Shown: positions 8,386 to 16,734, counted from the first letter of the stretch. The stretch is 64,000 bases of DNA from Methylobacterium sp. E-066 (GCF_022829635.1 NZ_JAKSYO010000150.1:1-64000); one strand, 5' to 3'. The notes: generated from the sequence alone by a model not told the origin. Numbers and translations are program-made.

Positions 8386-8829
8386 ATGCCGAAGTCGCGA
8401 TTTATTACAACAATCACCGGCGCGATCGTCTTATATTGCACCTCCGCATACGCGCAATGGAGTCCGATCGGCGGCCTATTGAATGTTCCGGTCACACGGG
8501 ATTGCTCGGAGACGTCGGGAAATATTGCGTCCGCCAAGACCGACAGCCTGTTCCTATGCCCGGCTCGAGCAGAGATAGTCGATTCCCAAGTCAATGATGC
8601 CAGTCATTTTTATATCGTCCACGAATACGGCCTTCTCGCCATCCGAACGACATCGGATCGACTGGCGGATTGCTGGGCAGCACATCAACTCGCCGGTGCG
8701 CCCAATGGACGACATTACGTCAAGCAATGGATTACGCACTGGACCAGTTACGGCGTCACCCGCCCGAATTTTGGAACACCCGCACAGCGGATCGCCAATG
8801 TCCGGGCGTGCTGCGCGTGCGGAATATGA
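8386..8829 (+). CDS. Secreted metallopeptidase-like protein with broken HExxH
   Basis: A 147-residue exported protein; the signal peptide runs through AYAQ (about 24). Near residue 76 the sequence IVHEYGLLAI, followed about 12 residues later by LADCWAAHQLAG, resembles zinc-peptidase-like proteins I know with HEYGH and an (E/A)ADCWAA segment. Here the second zinc histidine is Leu (HEYGL) and the Glu before ADCWAA is Leu. Five cysteines lie after the signal, two in the terminal CCACGI. AGGGGA lies about 9 nt before the ATG. Gene and upstream region are clearly AT-richer than neighbours, suggesting transfer. Catalysis is unlikely; it could be an inhibitor or binding protein. Confidence 0.7.
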   Translation: MPKSRFITTITGAIVLYCTSAYAQWSPIGGLLNVPVTRDCSETSGNIASAKTDSLFLCPARAEIVDSQVNDASHFYIVHEYGLLAIRTTSDRLADCWAAHQLAGAPNGRHYVKQWITHWTSYGVTRPNFGTPAQRIANVRACCACGI

Positions 8830-8870
8830 ACCCTAAAGTCTTTATGGGATTGTGCCTGCGCCTCGGCACC

Positions 8871-9188
8871 TCACCCCCTGCTGCCGACCAGCCAGGCTCT
8901 GATGCGGCCGGCGAGCATCGGGCGGGCGCGGGCGATGTCGTCGTCGTCGAGAAGTGGGGAACGCGCCAGGGCCGCGAGATAGGCGTCCTCGGCGCCGCGG
9001 CAGGCTCGGAACGCGGCATCCGCGGCGAGATCAGGATCCGTGAGCGCGGCTTGAATCCGGAAGTTGCGGCTGAGGCAATCGCGCCAGCCGCCATGGCGCA
9101 TCTCGGTTTCGCTGTCAGCGCGAACCGGCCCTGAGACGAGCAGCGTCGCCGCGAGAAGCAGGAGCGATGTGAAAGACGCAGGGGGCAT
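8871..9188 (-). CDS. Small secreted hypothetical protein
   Basis: A 105-residue protein with a signal peptide ending near residue 24 (VRA). The helical mature part has two cysteines (WRDCLSRN and AFRACRGAE) spaced for a possible disulphide, and ends DDIARARPMLAGRIRAWLVG. Not recognised. Shine-Dalgarno is weak. It is convergent with the metallopeptidase-like gene. The preceding region holds a near-CtrA box at 9231-9245. It lies in line with the transglutaminase-like gene on the same strand but 153 bp away. Confidence 0.65.
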   Translation of the reverse strand: MPPASFTSLLLLAATLLVSGPVRADSETEMRHGGWRDCLSRNFRIQAALTDPDLAADAAFRACRGAEDAYLAALARSPLLDDDDIARARPMLAGRIRAWLVGSRG

Positions 9189-9230
9189 GGATCGGGCACT
9201 CGGTCCGGGGACAGGGTGACGCCGACAGGG

Positions 9231-9245
9231 TTAGCGAAGCGTTAA
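9231..9245. promoter_or_regulatory. Near-consensus CtrA-type box
   Basis: TTAG-CGAAGCG-TTAA, one mismatch from TTAA-N7-TTAA, about 43 bp upstream of the small secreted-protein gene that starts at 9188. Weak on its own; noted because the next gene upstream on the same strand has two full boxes. Confidence 0.3.
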
Positions 9246-9341
9246 GGTCCGCAGCGGAACGGACGCAGGATTGCCCGGACAGATGACCAGGCCGCGAGCC
9301 CCCTGCCCGTTCGATCCGCGAAGCCGGCAGGGCGGGCGCGA

Positions 9342-10034
9342 TCAGCGGTTGGCGGTGGTGACCGGGGAGGTGACGCCGCCGAGCGACACCCAGGCCGTCG
9401 CATCCTGACTCTCGCGCTTGATGAACACGTAGCCGGTCTTGTGCCAGGGCACGATCGCGTTGGTCTTGTTGTCGAGGACCATGTCGCCGCGGTCGGTGAT
9501 CAGGGTCAGGACCGCGTGGCCCTCGCCCTTCTCGTCGATCACCACGGTCATGCGCATCGCCCGCCGGGGCAGGCCGGCCTCGGCCAGCAGGTGCCGCTTG
9601 AGCAGCTGGAAATCCTCGCAGTCGCCGATGCCGTCCTCGGCGAGGTCCCAGCGGTCGGCGACGTGGAGGTGCTCCATGTCGGTCTGCGGCTCGACCGACT
9701 TGTTCACCCGGCGGTTGACCGAGACGATCGTCGCCCAGGTCGCCGGGGTCAGGCTGATGCGGGCCGGCTCGCTCCGGTCGACGGCGCATTCCGCCGCGTA
9801 GGACTGGCAGAACGTCACCCAGGCCGCGATCGGCCGCGCCGCGCCCTGCGGCTCGGCTCCGACCTGCAGGGACGGCAGGCTCGCGAAGGTCTGCGCCTGC
9901 ACCGCTCCGGTGCCGAGCCCGGCGAAGCACAGAGCCGCCCAGGCCAACCCGGCCAGAACGCGACGGCGGCGGGAGACCCGACGCGGTGCGGCGCCAGCGA
10001 CCGAACCCTGCACCTTGGAAGCCGCGAACCGCAT
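9342..10034 (-). CDS. Transglutaminase-like cysteine proteinase (BTLCP family)
   Basis: A 230-residue exported protein of the bacterial transglutaminase-like cysteine peptidase family. A basic N-region (RRVSRRRR) precedes a hydrophobic stretch, with likely cleavage after VQA (about 47). The triad is visible: Cys in GIGDCEDFQ, His in GEGHAVLTL and Asp in MVLDNKTN. Family members are periplasmic or envelope proteins, some linked to type I secretion or adhesin processing; none of those partners is adjacent here. Two CtrA-type boxes lie 17-86 bp upstream of the start, suggesting cell-cycle control. Confidence 0.87.
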   Translation of the reverse strand: MRFAASKVQGSVAGAAPRRVSRRRRVLAGLAWAALCFAGLGTGAVQAQTFASLPSLQVGAEPQGAARPIAAWVTFCQSYAAECAVDRSEPARISLTPATWATIVSVNRRVNKSVEPQTDMEHLHVADRWDLAEDGIGDCEDFQLLKRHLLAEAGLPRRAMRMTVVIDEKGEGHAVLTLITDRGDMVLDNKTNAIVPWHKTGYVFIKRESQDATAWVSLGGVTSPVTTANR

Positions 10035-10050
10035 CGCCGTGACCCAACCG

Positions 10051-10066
10051 TTAAGCTCTCGTTAAC
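10051..10066. promoter_or_regulatory. CtrA-type box 1
   Basis: TTAA-GCTCTCG-TTAAC matches the alphaproteobacterial CtrA consensus TTAA-N7-TTAAC in full. It lies 17 bp upstream of the transglutaminase-like gene start (10034, minus strand) and could also affect the divergent cytochrome gene at 10297. An 8-bp direct repeat AAGCTCTC (10053-10060, 10069-10076) overlaps it. Confidence 0.55.
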
Positions 10067-10105
10067 GAAAGCTCTCACGCCGGGGGGCCGGCGGCAATCG
10101 GCGGA

Positions 10106-10120
10106 TTAACAAAAGGTTAA
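10106..10120. promoter_or_regulatory. CtrA-type box 2
   Basis: TTAA-CAAAAGG-TTAA, a second TTAA-N7-TTAA match 55 bp from box 1. It is embedded in a perfect palindrome, ATTAAC-AAAAG-GTTAAT (10105-10121). In such GC-rich DNA two TTAA-N7-TTAA matches within 70 bp are not expected by chance. Confidence 0.5.
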
Positions 10121-10230
10121 TGCTGTGCGCAACGCGGATGACGTAGGAATATCTCGGCCTGTGGCGCCGACGCCTCCCAGTAAGCCCGAACCACGCGAAA
10201 ACGTGAAGATTTCCAACGGTCTTGGGAAAC

Positions 10231-10250
10231 GGTGATCGCCGTTGATCACC
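10231..10250. promoter_or_regulatory. Inverted repeat upstream of cytochrome gene
   Basis: GGTGATC-GCCGTT-GATCACC, perfect 7-bp arms, ending 46 bp before the cytochrome c start codon. A position in the promoter or leader suits an operator; the regulator is unknown. Confidence 0.4.
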
Positions 10251-10296
10251 GCCGCCACCGCAGAACCAAAATCCGTGGGCGGCTGGAGGAACGCTC

Positions 10297-10878
10297 ATGC
10301 CATGCACAGCCGATGTGCGCGGGGGGTTCGCCCGCGCGGCACGCGTGATCGGACTCCTGACCGCCGGTCCGGCCTCGGCCGCGAACCCGGACCCGTCACC
10401 GGCCCCGCAAGCGAGCCCCGGCGATCTCCAGAGTGATGGCCCGACGCAGCCGGCCAAGATGCAGGACGGTCAATACACCGATGCGAACGGCGATCCGACC
10501 TATCATGTCACCGAGGGCGGCAAGAAGGTCGACTGGTACACGATGTCCGGATGCCTCCGGTACAACGCCAACTGCATCGTCTGCCACGGCCCGGACGGCA
10601 TGGGCTCGACCTACGTGCCCTCTCTGGTCGATGCCCTCAAGGGCATGGATTACGCCCATTTTTCCGGCGTCGTGAGCGGCGGCAAGAAGGACGTGAATGC
10701 GTCCCAGGAGCTGGTCATGCCGGCCTTCGGGGATAACCGGAACGTCATGTGCTACCTGCCGGACATCTACACCTACCTGCGCGCCCGCTCGGACGGGGCG
10801 CTCGGCCGGAACCGTCCGGCCGAGCACGAGCCGAAACCCGCCGCCTTCGCCAAGGCGGAAGATGCCTGCATGAAGTGA
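10297..10878 (+). CDS. Methanol-metabolism-related c-type cytochrome
   Basis: A 193-residue periplasmic cytochrome c, signal peptide ending near residue 29 (ASA). One haem site C93-I-V-C96-H97 is preceded by a further Cys (C86 in SGCLRYNANC). A likely axial Met is in ELVMPAFGDN, and later cysteines occur in NVMCYLPDIY and DACMK. This arrangement fits the family annotated methanol metabolism-related c-type cytochrome, which is related to XoxG-type electron acceptors of PQQ alcohol dehydrogenases. GGAGGA lies 6 nt before the ATG. No dehydrogenase gene is adjacent, so the electron donor is inferred only. Confidence 0.82.
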   Translation: MPCTADVRGGFARAARVIGLLTAGPASAANPDPSPAPQASPGDLQSDGPTQPAKMQDGQYTDANGDPTYHVTEGGKKVDWYTMSGCLRYNANCIVCHGPDGMGSTYVPSLVDALKGMDYAHFSGVVSGGKKDVNASQELVMPAFGDNRNVMCYLPDIYTYLRARSDGALGRNRPAEHEPKPAAFAKAEDACMK

Positions 10879-11024
10879 GGCGCGACGCCGTTCGGCGCTC
10901 CCCGGCACCGCGATCCGGCGGGGCGACGCCCCGTTGCGCCGCTCGGTTGCGCACGACATACTCTCGGCAAGACTCTTGAAGAGCGAGCAAAAAACTCGCC
11001 GCGGGGGGCGCTAGGGGGTGAACC

Positions 11025-12242
11025 GTGGCTCGAGGGACGGGAGGCCGCCGCCATCTGTGCGGTATCTGGACGGCCTGGACGGGGGCGGCTTCCGCCTCCG
11101 ACGCGGTCTCCGACATCGCGCGGGCGATCGGCGCCCCGGCCCTGTCCCAGATCGTCGCGTTCTTCTCCGCCGACTATGATCCCGAGATCCTGGCCGTTGC
11201 CATGGACGCGCAATTCCCCGGCGTCCCGGTGGCCGGCTGCTCGATGTCGGGGGGCATCGCCCCGGCCGGCGGGCTCGACCGCGGCCTCGTCGTCATCGCC
11301 TTCCCGGCCGAGCGCTTCCGCATCGTCTCAACGGTGCTCGACGCCATCGACCATCTCGACGTCGAGCGCACCGCCTCGGCCGTGCGGGCCCTGCGCCGGA
11401 CCCTCGACCCGGCGGGTCCCTGCCGCGAGGCCGATGCGCCTTCCGCCGACCGCCGCTTTGCCCTGTCGCTGATCGACGGCCTCGCCAACGCCGAGGAGAC
11501 CGTGGTCTCGGCGATCGCCTGGGCCCTCGACGGCATCCCGATCGTCGGCGGCTCGGCGGGCGACGACCTGCGTTTCCGGGACGCGGTGCTGCTGCATGGC
11601 GGCCGGATCCACCGCAAGGCGGCGGTGCTGGTCCTGGTCGAGACCGACTTCCCGTTCGAGATCTTCAAGAGCGACAATTTCGAGCCGACGCAAACCAAGT
11701 TCGTGGTCACCGCTTCGGACGGTGAGCGCCGCACCGTCCACGAGCTCAACGCCGAGCCGGCGGCGCGGGAATATGCCATGGCGATCGGCCTCGACCCCGA
11801 GGGTCTGTCGCCGATGAGCTTTGCCGCCTCCCCGCTCGCCGTGAAGGTCGGCGGCGAGTATTTCTGTCGCTCGATCCGCCGCATGAACGAGGACGGGTCA
11901 CTCAGCTTCTTCTGCGCCATCGACGAGGGCGTGGTGCTGACGCTCGCCGAACCGCGCGACATCGTCGCCTCCACCCGGGACGAGCTGGCCCGCCTCGACA
12001 CGGTGGTGGGCGGCGTCGACCTGATCATCGGCTTCGAATGCGTGCTGCGCCGGCTCGATGCCGAGAGCCGGCAGGTGGGCCACGGCATCGCCGACCTGTA
12101 CCGCCGCTACAACGTCGTCGGCTTCGAGACCTTCGGCGAGCAGTACCGGGCCATGCACCTGAACCAGACGTTCACCGGCATCGCCATCGGCAAGGGGCTT
12201 TCCGGGCGTGAAGAGACCGGCGACGCCCCGGCCGCATCATGA
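11025..12242 (+). CDS. FIST-domain sensor protein (NosP-like)
   Basis: A 405-residue cytoplasmic protein with FIST N (about 35-225) and FIST C (about 235-375) sensory domains. Seen: ALSQIVAFFSADYDPEILA, FPGVPVAGCSMSGGIAP, GIPIVGGSAGDD and the C-terminal YNVVGFETFGEQYRAMHLNQT. Members paired with a hybrid histidine kinase include NosP, a haem nitric-oxide sensor; ligand identity here is inferred from that pairing. GTG 11025 follows AGGGGGTGA. The stop overlaps the kinase start by 4 bp (ATGA), indicating translational coupling. Confidence 0.88.
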   Translation: MARGTGGRRHLCGIWTAWTGAASASDAVSDIARAIGAPALSQIVAFFSADYDPEILAVAMDAQFPGVPVAGCSMSGGIAPAGGLDRGLVVIAFPAERFRIVSTVLDAIDHLDVERTASAVRALRRTLDPAGPCREADAPSADRRFALSLIDGLANAEETVVSAIAWALDGIPIVGGSAGDDLRFRDAVLLHGGRIHRKAAVLVLVETDFPFEIFKSDNFEPTQTKFVVTASDGERRTVHELNAEPAAREYAMAIGLDPEGLSPMSFAASPLAVKVGGEYFCRSIRRMNEDGSLSFFCAIDEGVVLTLAEPRDIVASTRDELARLDTVVGGVDLIIGFECVLRRLDAESRQVGHGIADLYRRYNVVGFETFGEQYRAMHLNQTFTGIAIGKGLSGREETGDAPAAS

Positions 12243-13585
12243 CCCTGCACCCGAGCGGGCTCGAGACCGACGAATCCCTGCGCCGGCGGATCGAGAAGCT
12301 GGAGCGGATCAACGCCGCGCTGATGTCCCATGTCGAGCGCAGCATGGACCAGCGCGGCAGCGCCTACTCGCTGTTCCAAACCGCGATCATGCTGGAGGGC
12401 CGCGTCCGCACCCGCACCGAGGAGCTGACCGGGCTGATGCACCGCCTGGAGCGCTCCAACGAGGCGCTGGCGGCGGCGAAAGAAGAGGCCGAGACCGCAA
12501 ACCGCTCCAAGACCCGGTTCCTGGCGGCGGCGAGCCACGACCTGTTGCAGCCCGTGAACGCCGCCCGCCTGTCGATCTCGGCGCTCGAAGACCTTCCCCT
12601 GCCACCCGAGGCGCGCACCATCGCGGGCCAGGTCGAGCGCGGCCTGCAGACGATCGAGGACCTGATCAAGACGCTCCTGGACATCTCCAAGCTCGATGCC
12701 GGCATCGTCCGGCCGCAGCTGCAGCCGGTGTTTCTGCCCGACCTGCTGGCGGAGCTGGCGGAGAGCTTCAAGCCGTTCGCCGAGCGGAAGGGCCTGCGGC
12801 TGGCTGTGCGCTGCCCGGACCTCACCGTCACCAGCGACGTGATGCTGCTCCAGCGCATCCTCCAGAACCTGGTCTCGAATGCCATTCGCTACACGACGAC
12901 CGGCGGCATCGTGCTGGCGGCGCGGCGACGGGCCGGCGGGGTCCGGGTCGACGTGACCGATACCGGCTGCGGCATCGCCGCCGAGGAGCGCGACCTCGTG
13001 TTCGAAGAATTCTTCCGCGGCGGCGCCCGGACCGGCAGCGCGGAGGAGCCGGGCCTCGGCCTCGGCCTGTCGATCGTCCGCCGCATGGCCCAGGCGCTGG
13101 ACCACCCCCTGATCCTGGCCTCCCGGCCCGGCCACGGCACCCGCGTGACCCTGGGCCTGCCGCTGAGCGAGGTCCCGGCCGCCACGGCGCCCCCCGCCCC
13201 CGTGGCGACCCGGCTCTCGGGCGCCCATGTCCTGGTGGTCGAGAACGATGCCGCGACCGCCGACGCCCTGGCGCGCCTGCTGCAGAACTGGGATGCCCGG
13301 GTCTCGACGTTCCGCGATCTCGCCGGCGTGCGCGGGGCGCTGGAGGCCGGGGCTGCGCCGCCCGACATCCTGGTGCTCGACTACCATCTCGACGACGGCG
13401 CCTGCGGCCTCGACGTGGCCGCCTATCTCCGCGGCCGGTCCGCGACCCCGCTCCCGGTGATCGTCACCACCGCCGACCATTCCGAGGCGATCGAGGCGCG
13501 GGTGGCGGCGGCCGGCGCCGAACTGGTCCACAAGCCGATCAAGCCGGCCCAGCTCCGCTCGCTGCTGACGTACATGCTGGCCTGA
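12239..13585 (+). CDS. Hybrid sensor histidine kinase, NahK-like
   Basis: A 448-residue cytoplasmic hybrid kinase. N-terminal coiled coil about 10-95, HisKA with phospho-acceptor H100 in AAASHDLLQPVNAARLS, HATPase about 200-315 (NAIRYTTTGGI, DTGCGIAAEERDLVFEEFFR, GLGLGLSIVRRMA), and a receiver domain about 330-445 with DYHLDDG as the acceptor region and HKPIKPAQL near the end. No membrane span or PAS domain, so the input probably comes from the upstream FIST protein. The SHDLLQP type is typical of NahK-class kinases. No dedicated response regulator is adjacent. Confidence 0.9.
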   Translation: MTLHPSGLETDESLRRRIEKLERINAALMSHVERSMDQRGSAYSLFQTAIMLEGRVRTRTEELTGLMHRLERSNEALAAAKEEAETANRSKTRFLAAASHDLLQPVNAARLSISALEDLPLPPEARTIAGQVERGLQTIEDLIKTLLDISKLDAGIVRPQLQPVFLPDLLAELAESFKPFAERKGLRLAVRCPDLTVTSDVMLLQRILQNLVSNAIRYTTTGGIVLAARRRAGGVRVDVTDTGCGIAAEERDLVFEEFFRGGARTGSAEEPGLGLGLSIVRRMAQALDHPLILASRPGHGTRVTLGLPLSEVPAATAPPAPVATRLSGAHVLVVENDAATADALARLLQNWDARVSTFRDLAGVRGALEAGAAPPDILVLDYHLDDGACGLDVAAYLRGRSATPLPVIVTTADHSEAIEARVAAAGAELVHKPIKPAQLRSLLTYMLA

Positions 13586-13745
13586 CGAACAATCTCGTCC
13601 GCGCCGTGACATAGAACACGCCGCGCCCCTCGACGCTGTGCCGCGCCTGCGCGAGAGGAAGCCGGCCTCCGCGGCGCGTCCTGCGCCCGGATCGTCCCAC
13701 GCAATCGACGTCGCCGGCCCTCCGGGACGCCGCAGGAGCGCGCGC

Positions 13746-15140
13746 ATGGCGCAGGTCCCGGCCGGTACAGGCGCCCCCGCCCAGCATGACGGCTTGCCGC
13801 CGCGGGAGCGCGTCCTGGCGATGGCGGCGATCGGGCTTGCCATGACCATGGCGGTGCTCGACGGGGCGATCGTCAACGTGGCCCTGCCCGTGATGGCGAA
13901 GGACCTGGCGGTGAAGCCGGCCGACGCGATCTTCGTGGTCAACGCCTATCAGGTCGCCGTGACGGCGAGCCTGCTGCCGTTCGCGTCCCTCGGCGACATC
14001 TTCGGCTTTCGGCGGGTCTACCTGCCGGGCCTCGCCGTGTTCGTGGCCGCGTCGCTGGCCTGCGCGGTCGCGCCGAGCCTGCCCCTGCTGATCGTCGGGC
14101 GCATCGTCCAGGGGCTCGCCGGCGCGGCGATCATGAGCGTCAATATCGGCTTCGTGCGCTTCATCTACCCCCACCGCATGATCGGCCAGGGCGTCGCCAA
14201 CGTGGCCCTGGTGGTGGCCGTGGCCTCGGCCGCCGGCCCGACCGTGGCGGCCGCGATCCTGTCGGTGGCGACCTGGCCCTGGCTGTTCCTGGTCAACATC
14301 CCGGTGGGGCTGCTCGCCCTGGCGGTGGCCTCGCGCACCCTGCCGGCGACACCGGCGAGCAGACGCCGCTTCGACTGGGTGAGCGCCGTGCTCAACGCGC
14401 TGACCTTCGGCCTGCTGATCATCGGCATCGACGGGCTGGGCGATCCGGAGGGCCAGGCCATAGCCGCCGCCGAGCTGGTGGCCGCCCTGGTGATCGGCGC
14501 GGTGTTCGTGCGCCGCCAGATCCGGCTGCCGGCGCCGCTGCTGCCGGTGGATCTCCTGCGGATCCCCGCCTTCGCCCTGTCGATGGCGACTTCGGTGGCC
14601 TCGTTCTGCGCCCAGATGGTGTCCTACGTCGCGCTGCCGTTCTACTTCCAGGACGTGCTGCATCTCTCCGGCACCCAGACCGGCTTCCTGCTCACCCCCT
14701 GGCCGATCGCCGTGGCCGCCATGGCTCCGGTCTCGGGGCGGCTCGCCGACCGCTACCCGCCGGGGCTGCTCGGCGGCATCGGGCTGGCGATGCTGGCCGC
14801 CGGCCTCGTCGGCGTGACGCTGCTGCCGGCGGCGCCCGCCACCCTCGACATCGTCTGGCGGCTGACCCTGTGCGGGCTCGGCTTCGGGCTGTTCCAGTCG
14901 CCCAACAACAAGGTGATCGTCACCTCGGCGCCGCGGGAGCGCGCGGGCGGCGCCAGCGGGATGCAATCGACCGCCCGGCTCACCGGCCAGTCCCTGGGCG
15001 CGGCCCTCGTGGCGGTGATCTTCGGGCTGACTCACGAGCTTGGGCCTGAGCGGGCCGTGACCCTGTCGCTCTCCTGCGCGGTGGCGCTCGCCGCGATCGG
15101 CGGCTGCGCCAGCGTCCTGCGGCGGGGTAAGGGCGGTTAG
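13746..15140 (+). CDS. MFS multidrug-type exporter (DHA2/EmrB-like)
   Basis: A 464-residue inner-membrane transporter with about 14 hydrophobic segments. The start AAIGLAMTMAVLDGAIVNVALPVMAKDL carries the DHA2-family motif D1 (LDxTxVNVALP-like) in TM1. LGDIFGFRRVYLPGL after TM2 is motif A, and IVGRIVQGLAGAAIM in TM4 fits motif B. Drug:proton antiport is the family function; substrate unknown. ATG 13746 has AGGAG upstream; a longer frame from 13638 is open but lacks support. The next gene is an SDR 82 bp downstream. Confidence 0.88.
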   Translation: MAQVPAGTGAPAQHDGLPPRERVLAMAAIGLAMTMAVLDGAIVNVALPVMAKDLAVKPADAIFVVNAYQVAVTASLLPFASLGDIFGFRRVYLPGLAVFVAASLACAVAPSLPLLIVGRIVQGLAGAAIMSVNIGFVRFIYPHRMIGQGVANVALVVAVASAAGPTVAAAILSVATWPWLFLVNIPVGLLALAVASRTLPATPASRRRFDWVSAVLNALTFGLLIIGIDGLGDPEGQAIAAAELVAALVIGAVFVRRQIRLPAPLLPVDLLRIPAFALSMATSVASFCAQMVSYVALPFYFQDVLHLSGTQTGFLLTPWPIAVAAMAPVSGRLADRYPPGLLGGIGLAMLAAGLVGVTLLPAAPATLDIVWRLTLCGLGFGLFQSPNNKVIVTSAPRERAGGASGMQSTARLTGQSLGAALVAVIFGLTHELGPERAVTLSLSCAVALAAIGGCASVLRRGKGG

Positions 15141-15222
15141 GCGGGCCGGGCATGCCACCGACCGGCACGGCACGCGTTGGCGAAGATCCACGCCGTCTCG
15201 TCCAACCCCGGAGCCTCCGCCC

Positions 15223-16020
15223 ATGGACCTCGACCTCACCGGCAAGAAGGCCCTCGTCACCGGCTCGACCGGCGGCATCGGCTACGCCATCGCCAAGGAA
15301 CTCTGCGATCTCGGCGCAGAGGTCGGCATCAACGGCCGCACTGCGGAGCGGGTCGAGGCGGCGCTGACCAAGCTCCGCGGCGAGGCCAAGGCCGGCCGCG
15401 CCTTCGCGGCACCGGGCGACGTCGCCACCGCCGAAGGGATCGATGCCCTCGTCCGGGCGCTGCCGTCGGTCGACATCCTGGTCAACAACACCGGGATCTT
15501 CGAGCCGAAACCGTTCTTCGAGATCCCGGATGCGGACTGGCAGCGCTTCTACGACGTGAACGTCATGAGCGGCGTGCGCCTGTCGCGCGCCTACGCGCCG
15601 GCCATGGCCGAGCGCGGCTGGGGCCGGGTCATCTTCATCTCCAGCGAGTCCGGCATCAACACGCCGACCGAGATGGTCCATTACGGAATGACCAAGACCG
15701 CGCAGCTCGCGATCTCCCGCGGCCTCGCTCAGACGGTCGCCGGCACCGGCGTGACGGTCAACAGCGTGCTGCCCGGGCCGACCCTGTCGGAGGGCGTGGC
15801 AGAATTCATGAAGCAGATGGCCGGAGGTGCGGCCGATGCCGACCTCGACGCGATGGGCCGGGCCTTCGTGGCCGAGCATCGCCCGTCGTCGCTGATCAAG
15901 CGTCTCGCGACGGTGGAGGAGGTGGCAAACCTCGTCGCCTATCTCTGCAGCCCAGCAGCGAGCGCCACGACGGGCGCTGCGCTGCGGGTGGATGGCGGTG
16001 TCCTGCAGGGTCTCGCGTAG
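15223..16020 (+). CDS. SDR-family oxidoreductase
   Basis: A 265-residue classical short-chain dehydrogenase/reductase. Rossmann TGSTGGIG (13-20), NNTG (88-91), a catalytic Ser around 140-143 (ISSESG), Y154-G-M-T-K158, and a C-terminal DGG. NADP preference is suggested by the NGRTAER stretch after beta-2. Substrate unknown. Close relatives are often annotated 3-oxoacyl-ACP reductase, but no fatty-acid genes are adjacent. It could be co-transcribed with the MFS gene before it. A GC hairpin lies downstream at 16085. Confidence 0.9.
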   Translation: MDLDLTGKKALVTGSTGGIGYAIAKELCDLGAEVGINGRTAERVEAALTKLRGEAKAGRAFAAPGDVATAEGIDALVRALPSVDILVNNTGIFEPKPFFEIPDADWQRFYDVNVMSGVRLSRAYAPAMAERGWGRVIFISSESGINTPTEMVHYGMTKTAQLAISRGLAQTVAGTGVTVNSVLPGPTLSEGVAEFMKQMAGGAADADLDAMGRAFVAEHRPSSLIKRLATVEEVANLVAYLCSPAASATTGAALRVDGGVLQGLA

Positions 16021-16084
16021 ACCACCTCGATTGAAACGGTCCTTGGCACAGGGCCATCGAGCCCCGGTTGATCGAGAGCCACCG

Positions 16085-16104
16085 GTCCGGCCGAGGGGCC
16101 GGAC
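16085..16104. terminator. Hairpin between convergent SDR and SWIB genes
   Basis: GTCCGGCC-GAGG-GGCCGGAC, a perfect 8-bp stem with 4-nt loop, midway between two convergent stops (16020 and 16119). No T-tract on either side, so intrinsic termination is uncertain; a shared bidirectional terminator is plausible from position. Confidence 0.45.
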
Positions 16105-16118
16105 ACGGGCTTAGACAA

Positions 16119-16490
16119 TCAAGACTTCAGGTGCGCCGCGAGATGCTTGTTCATCTCGAACATCGAGCACTTGTCCTTGCCGAAGACCTTCTTAAGCTTG
16201 TCGTCGGCGAGGATCTCGCGCTTGTTCTCGGGGTTCTGCAGGTTGTGCTTCTTGATGTATTCCCACACCTTGCTGACCACCTCGCCGCGGGCCAGCGCAG
16301 CAGTGCCGACAATCGCGCCGAGCTCGGCAGACGGCTTCAGCGGCTGCTGCAGAGCGTTCGGCTTGGCGCCGGCGGTCTTCGCGGCGGCGGGCTTGGCAGC
16401 CTTCGCGGGAGCGGCCTTGGCAGCCTTCGGCTCATCAGCCTTGGTGGTCTTGGCCGCCTTCGGCGCAGCCTTCTCGGTCTTCGTGGCCAT
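16119..16490 (-). CDS. SWIB/MDM2-domain protein with lysine-rich tail
   Basis: A 123-residue protein. Residues 1-45 are a Lys/Ala/Pro histone-H1-like tail of AAK and AKPA repeats. Residues about 48-123 form the SWIB fold: NALQQPLKPSAELGAIVG, KVWEYIKKHNLQNPENKREILAD and KKVFGKDKCSMFEMNKHLAAHL. In bacteria these are thought to be nucleoid-associated or chromatin-like DNA-binding proteins, best known from Chlamydia and alphaproteobacteria. ATG 16490 is preceded by GGAGGAAGTTT. Confidence 0.9.
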   Translation of the reverse strand: MATKTEKAAPKAAKTTKADEPKAAKAAPAKAAKPAAAKTAGAKPNALQQPLKPSAELGAIVGTAALARGEVVSKVWEYIKKHNLQNPENKREILADDKLKKVFGKDKCSMFEMNKHLAAHLKS

Positions 16491-16734
16491 AAACTTCCTC
16501 CGGTTCTCGGGCCGCAGGCCGGGGCATGAGCGCCCCACGGCCGAGCCAGCATAGCAGCAACTAAGCGGTGCTGCCGCCGTTCCAAGGGGAAATCGCCTTC
16601 GGAGGGGCATCATCCACAGGGCAGGCGCGGAAATCCACACCGGAACCGGCCGATTTGCACCGCGGCGAAGATGATTTCGTCAGAATCCGCCGGTCGAAAC
16701 CTGCTCTTAACGATCCGGCGCCAGCAATACAGTC

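Noticed and set aside
12107..13942. A 611-codon minus-strand open frame
   Set aside because: Antisense to the hybrid kinase, with no start signal or domain.
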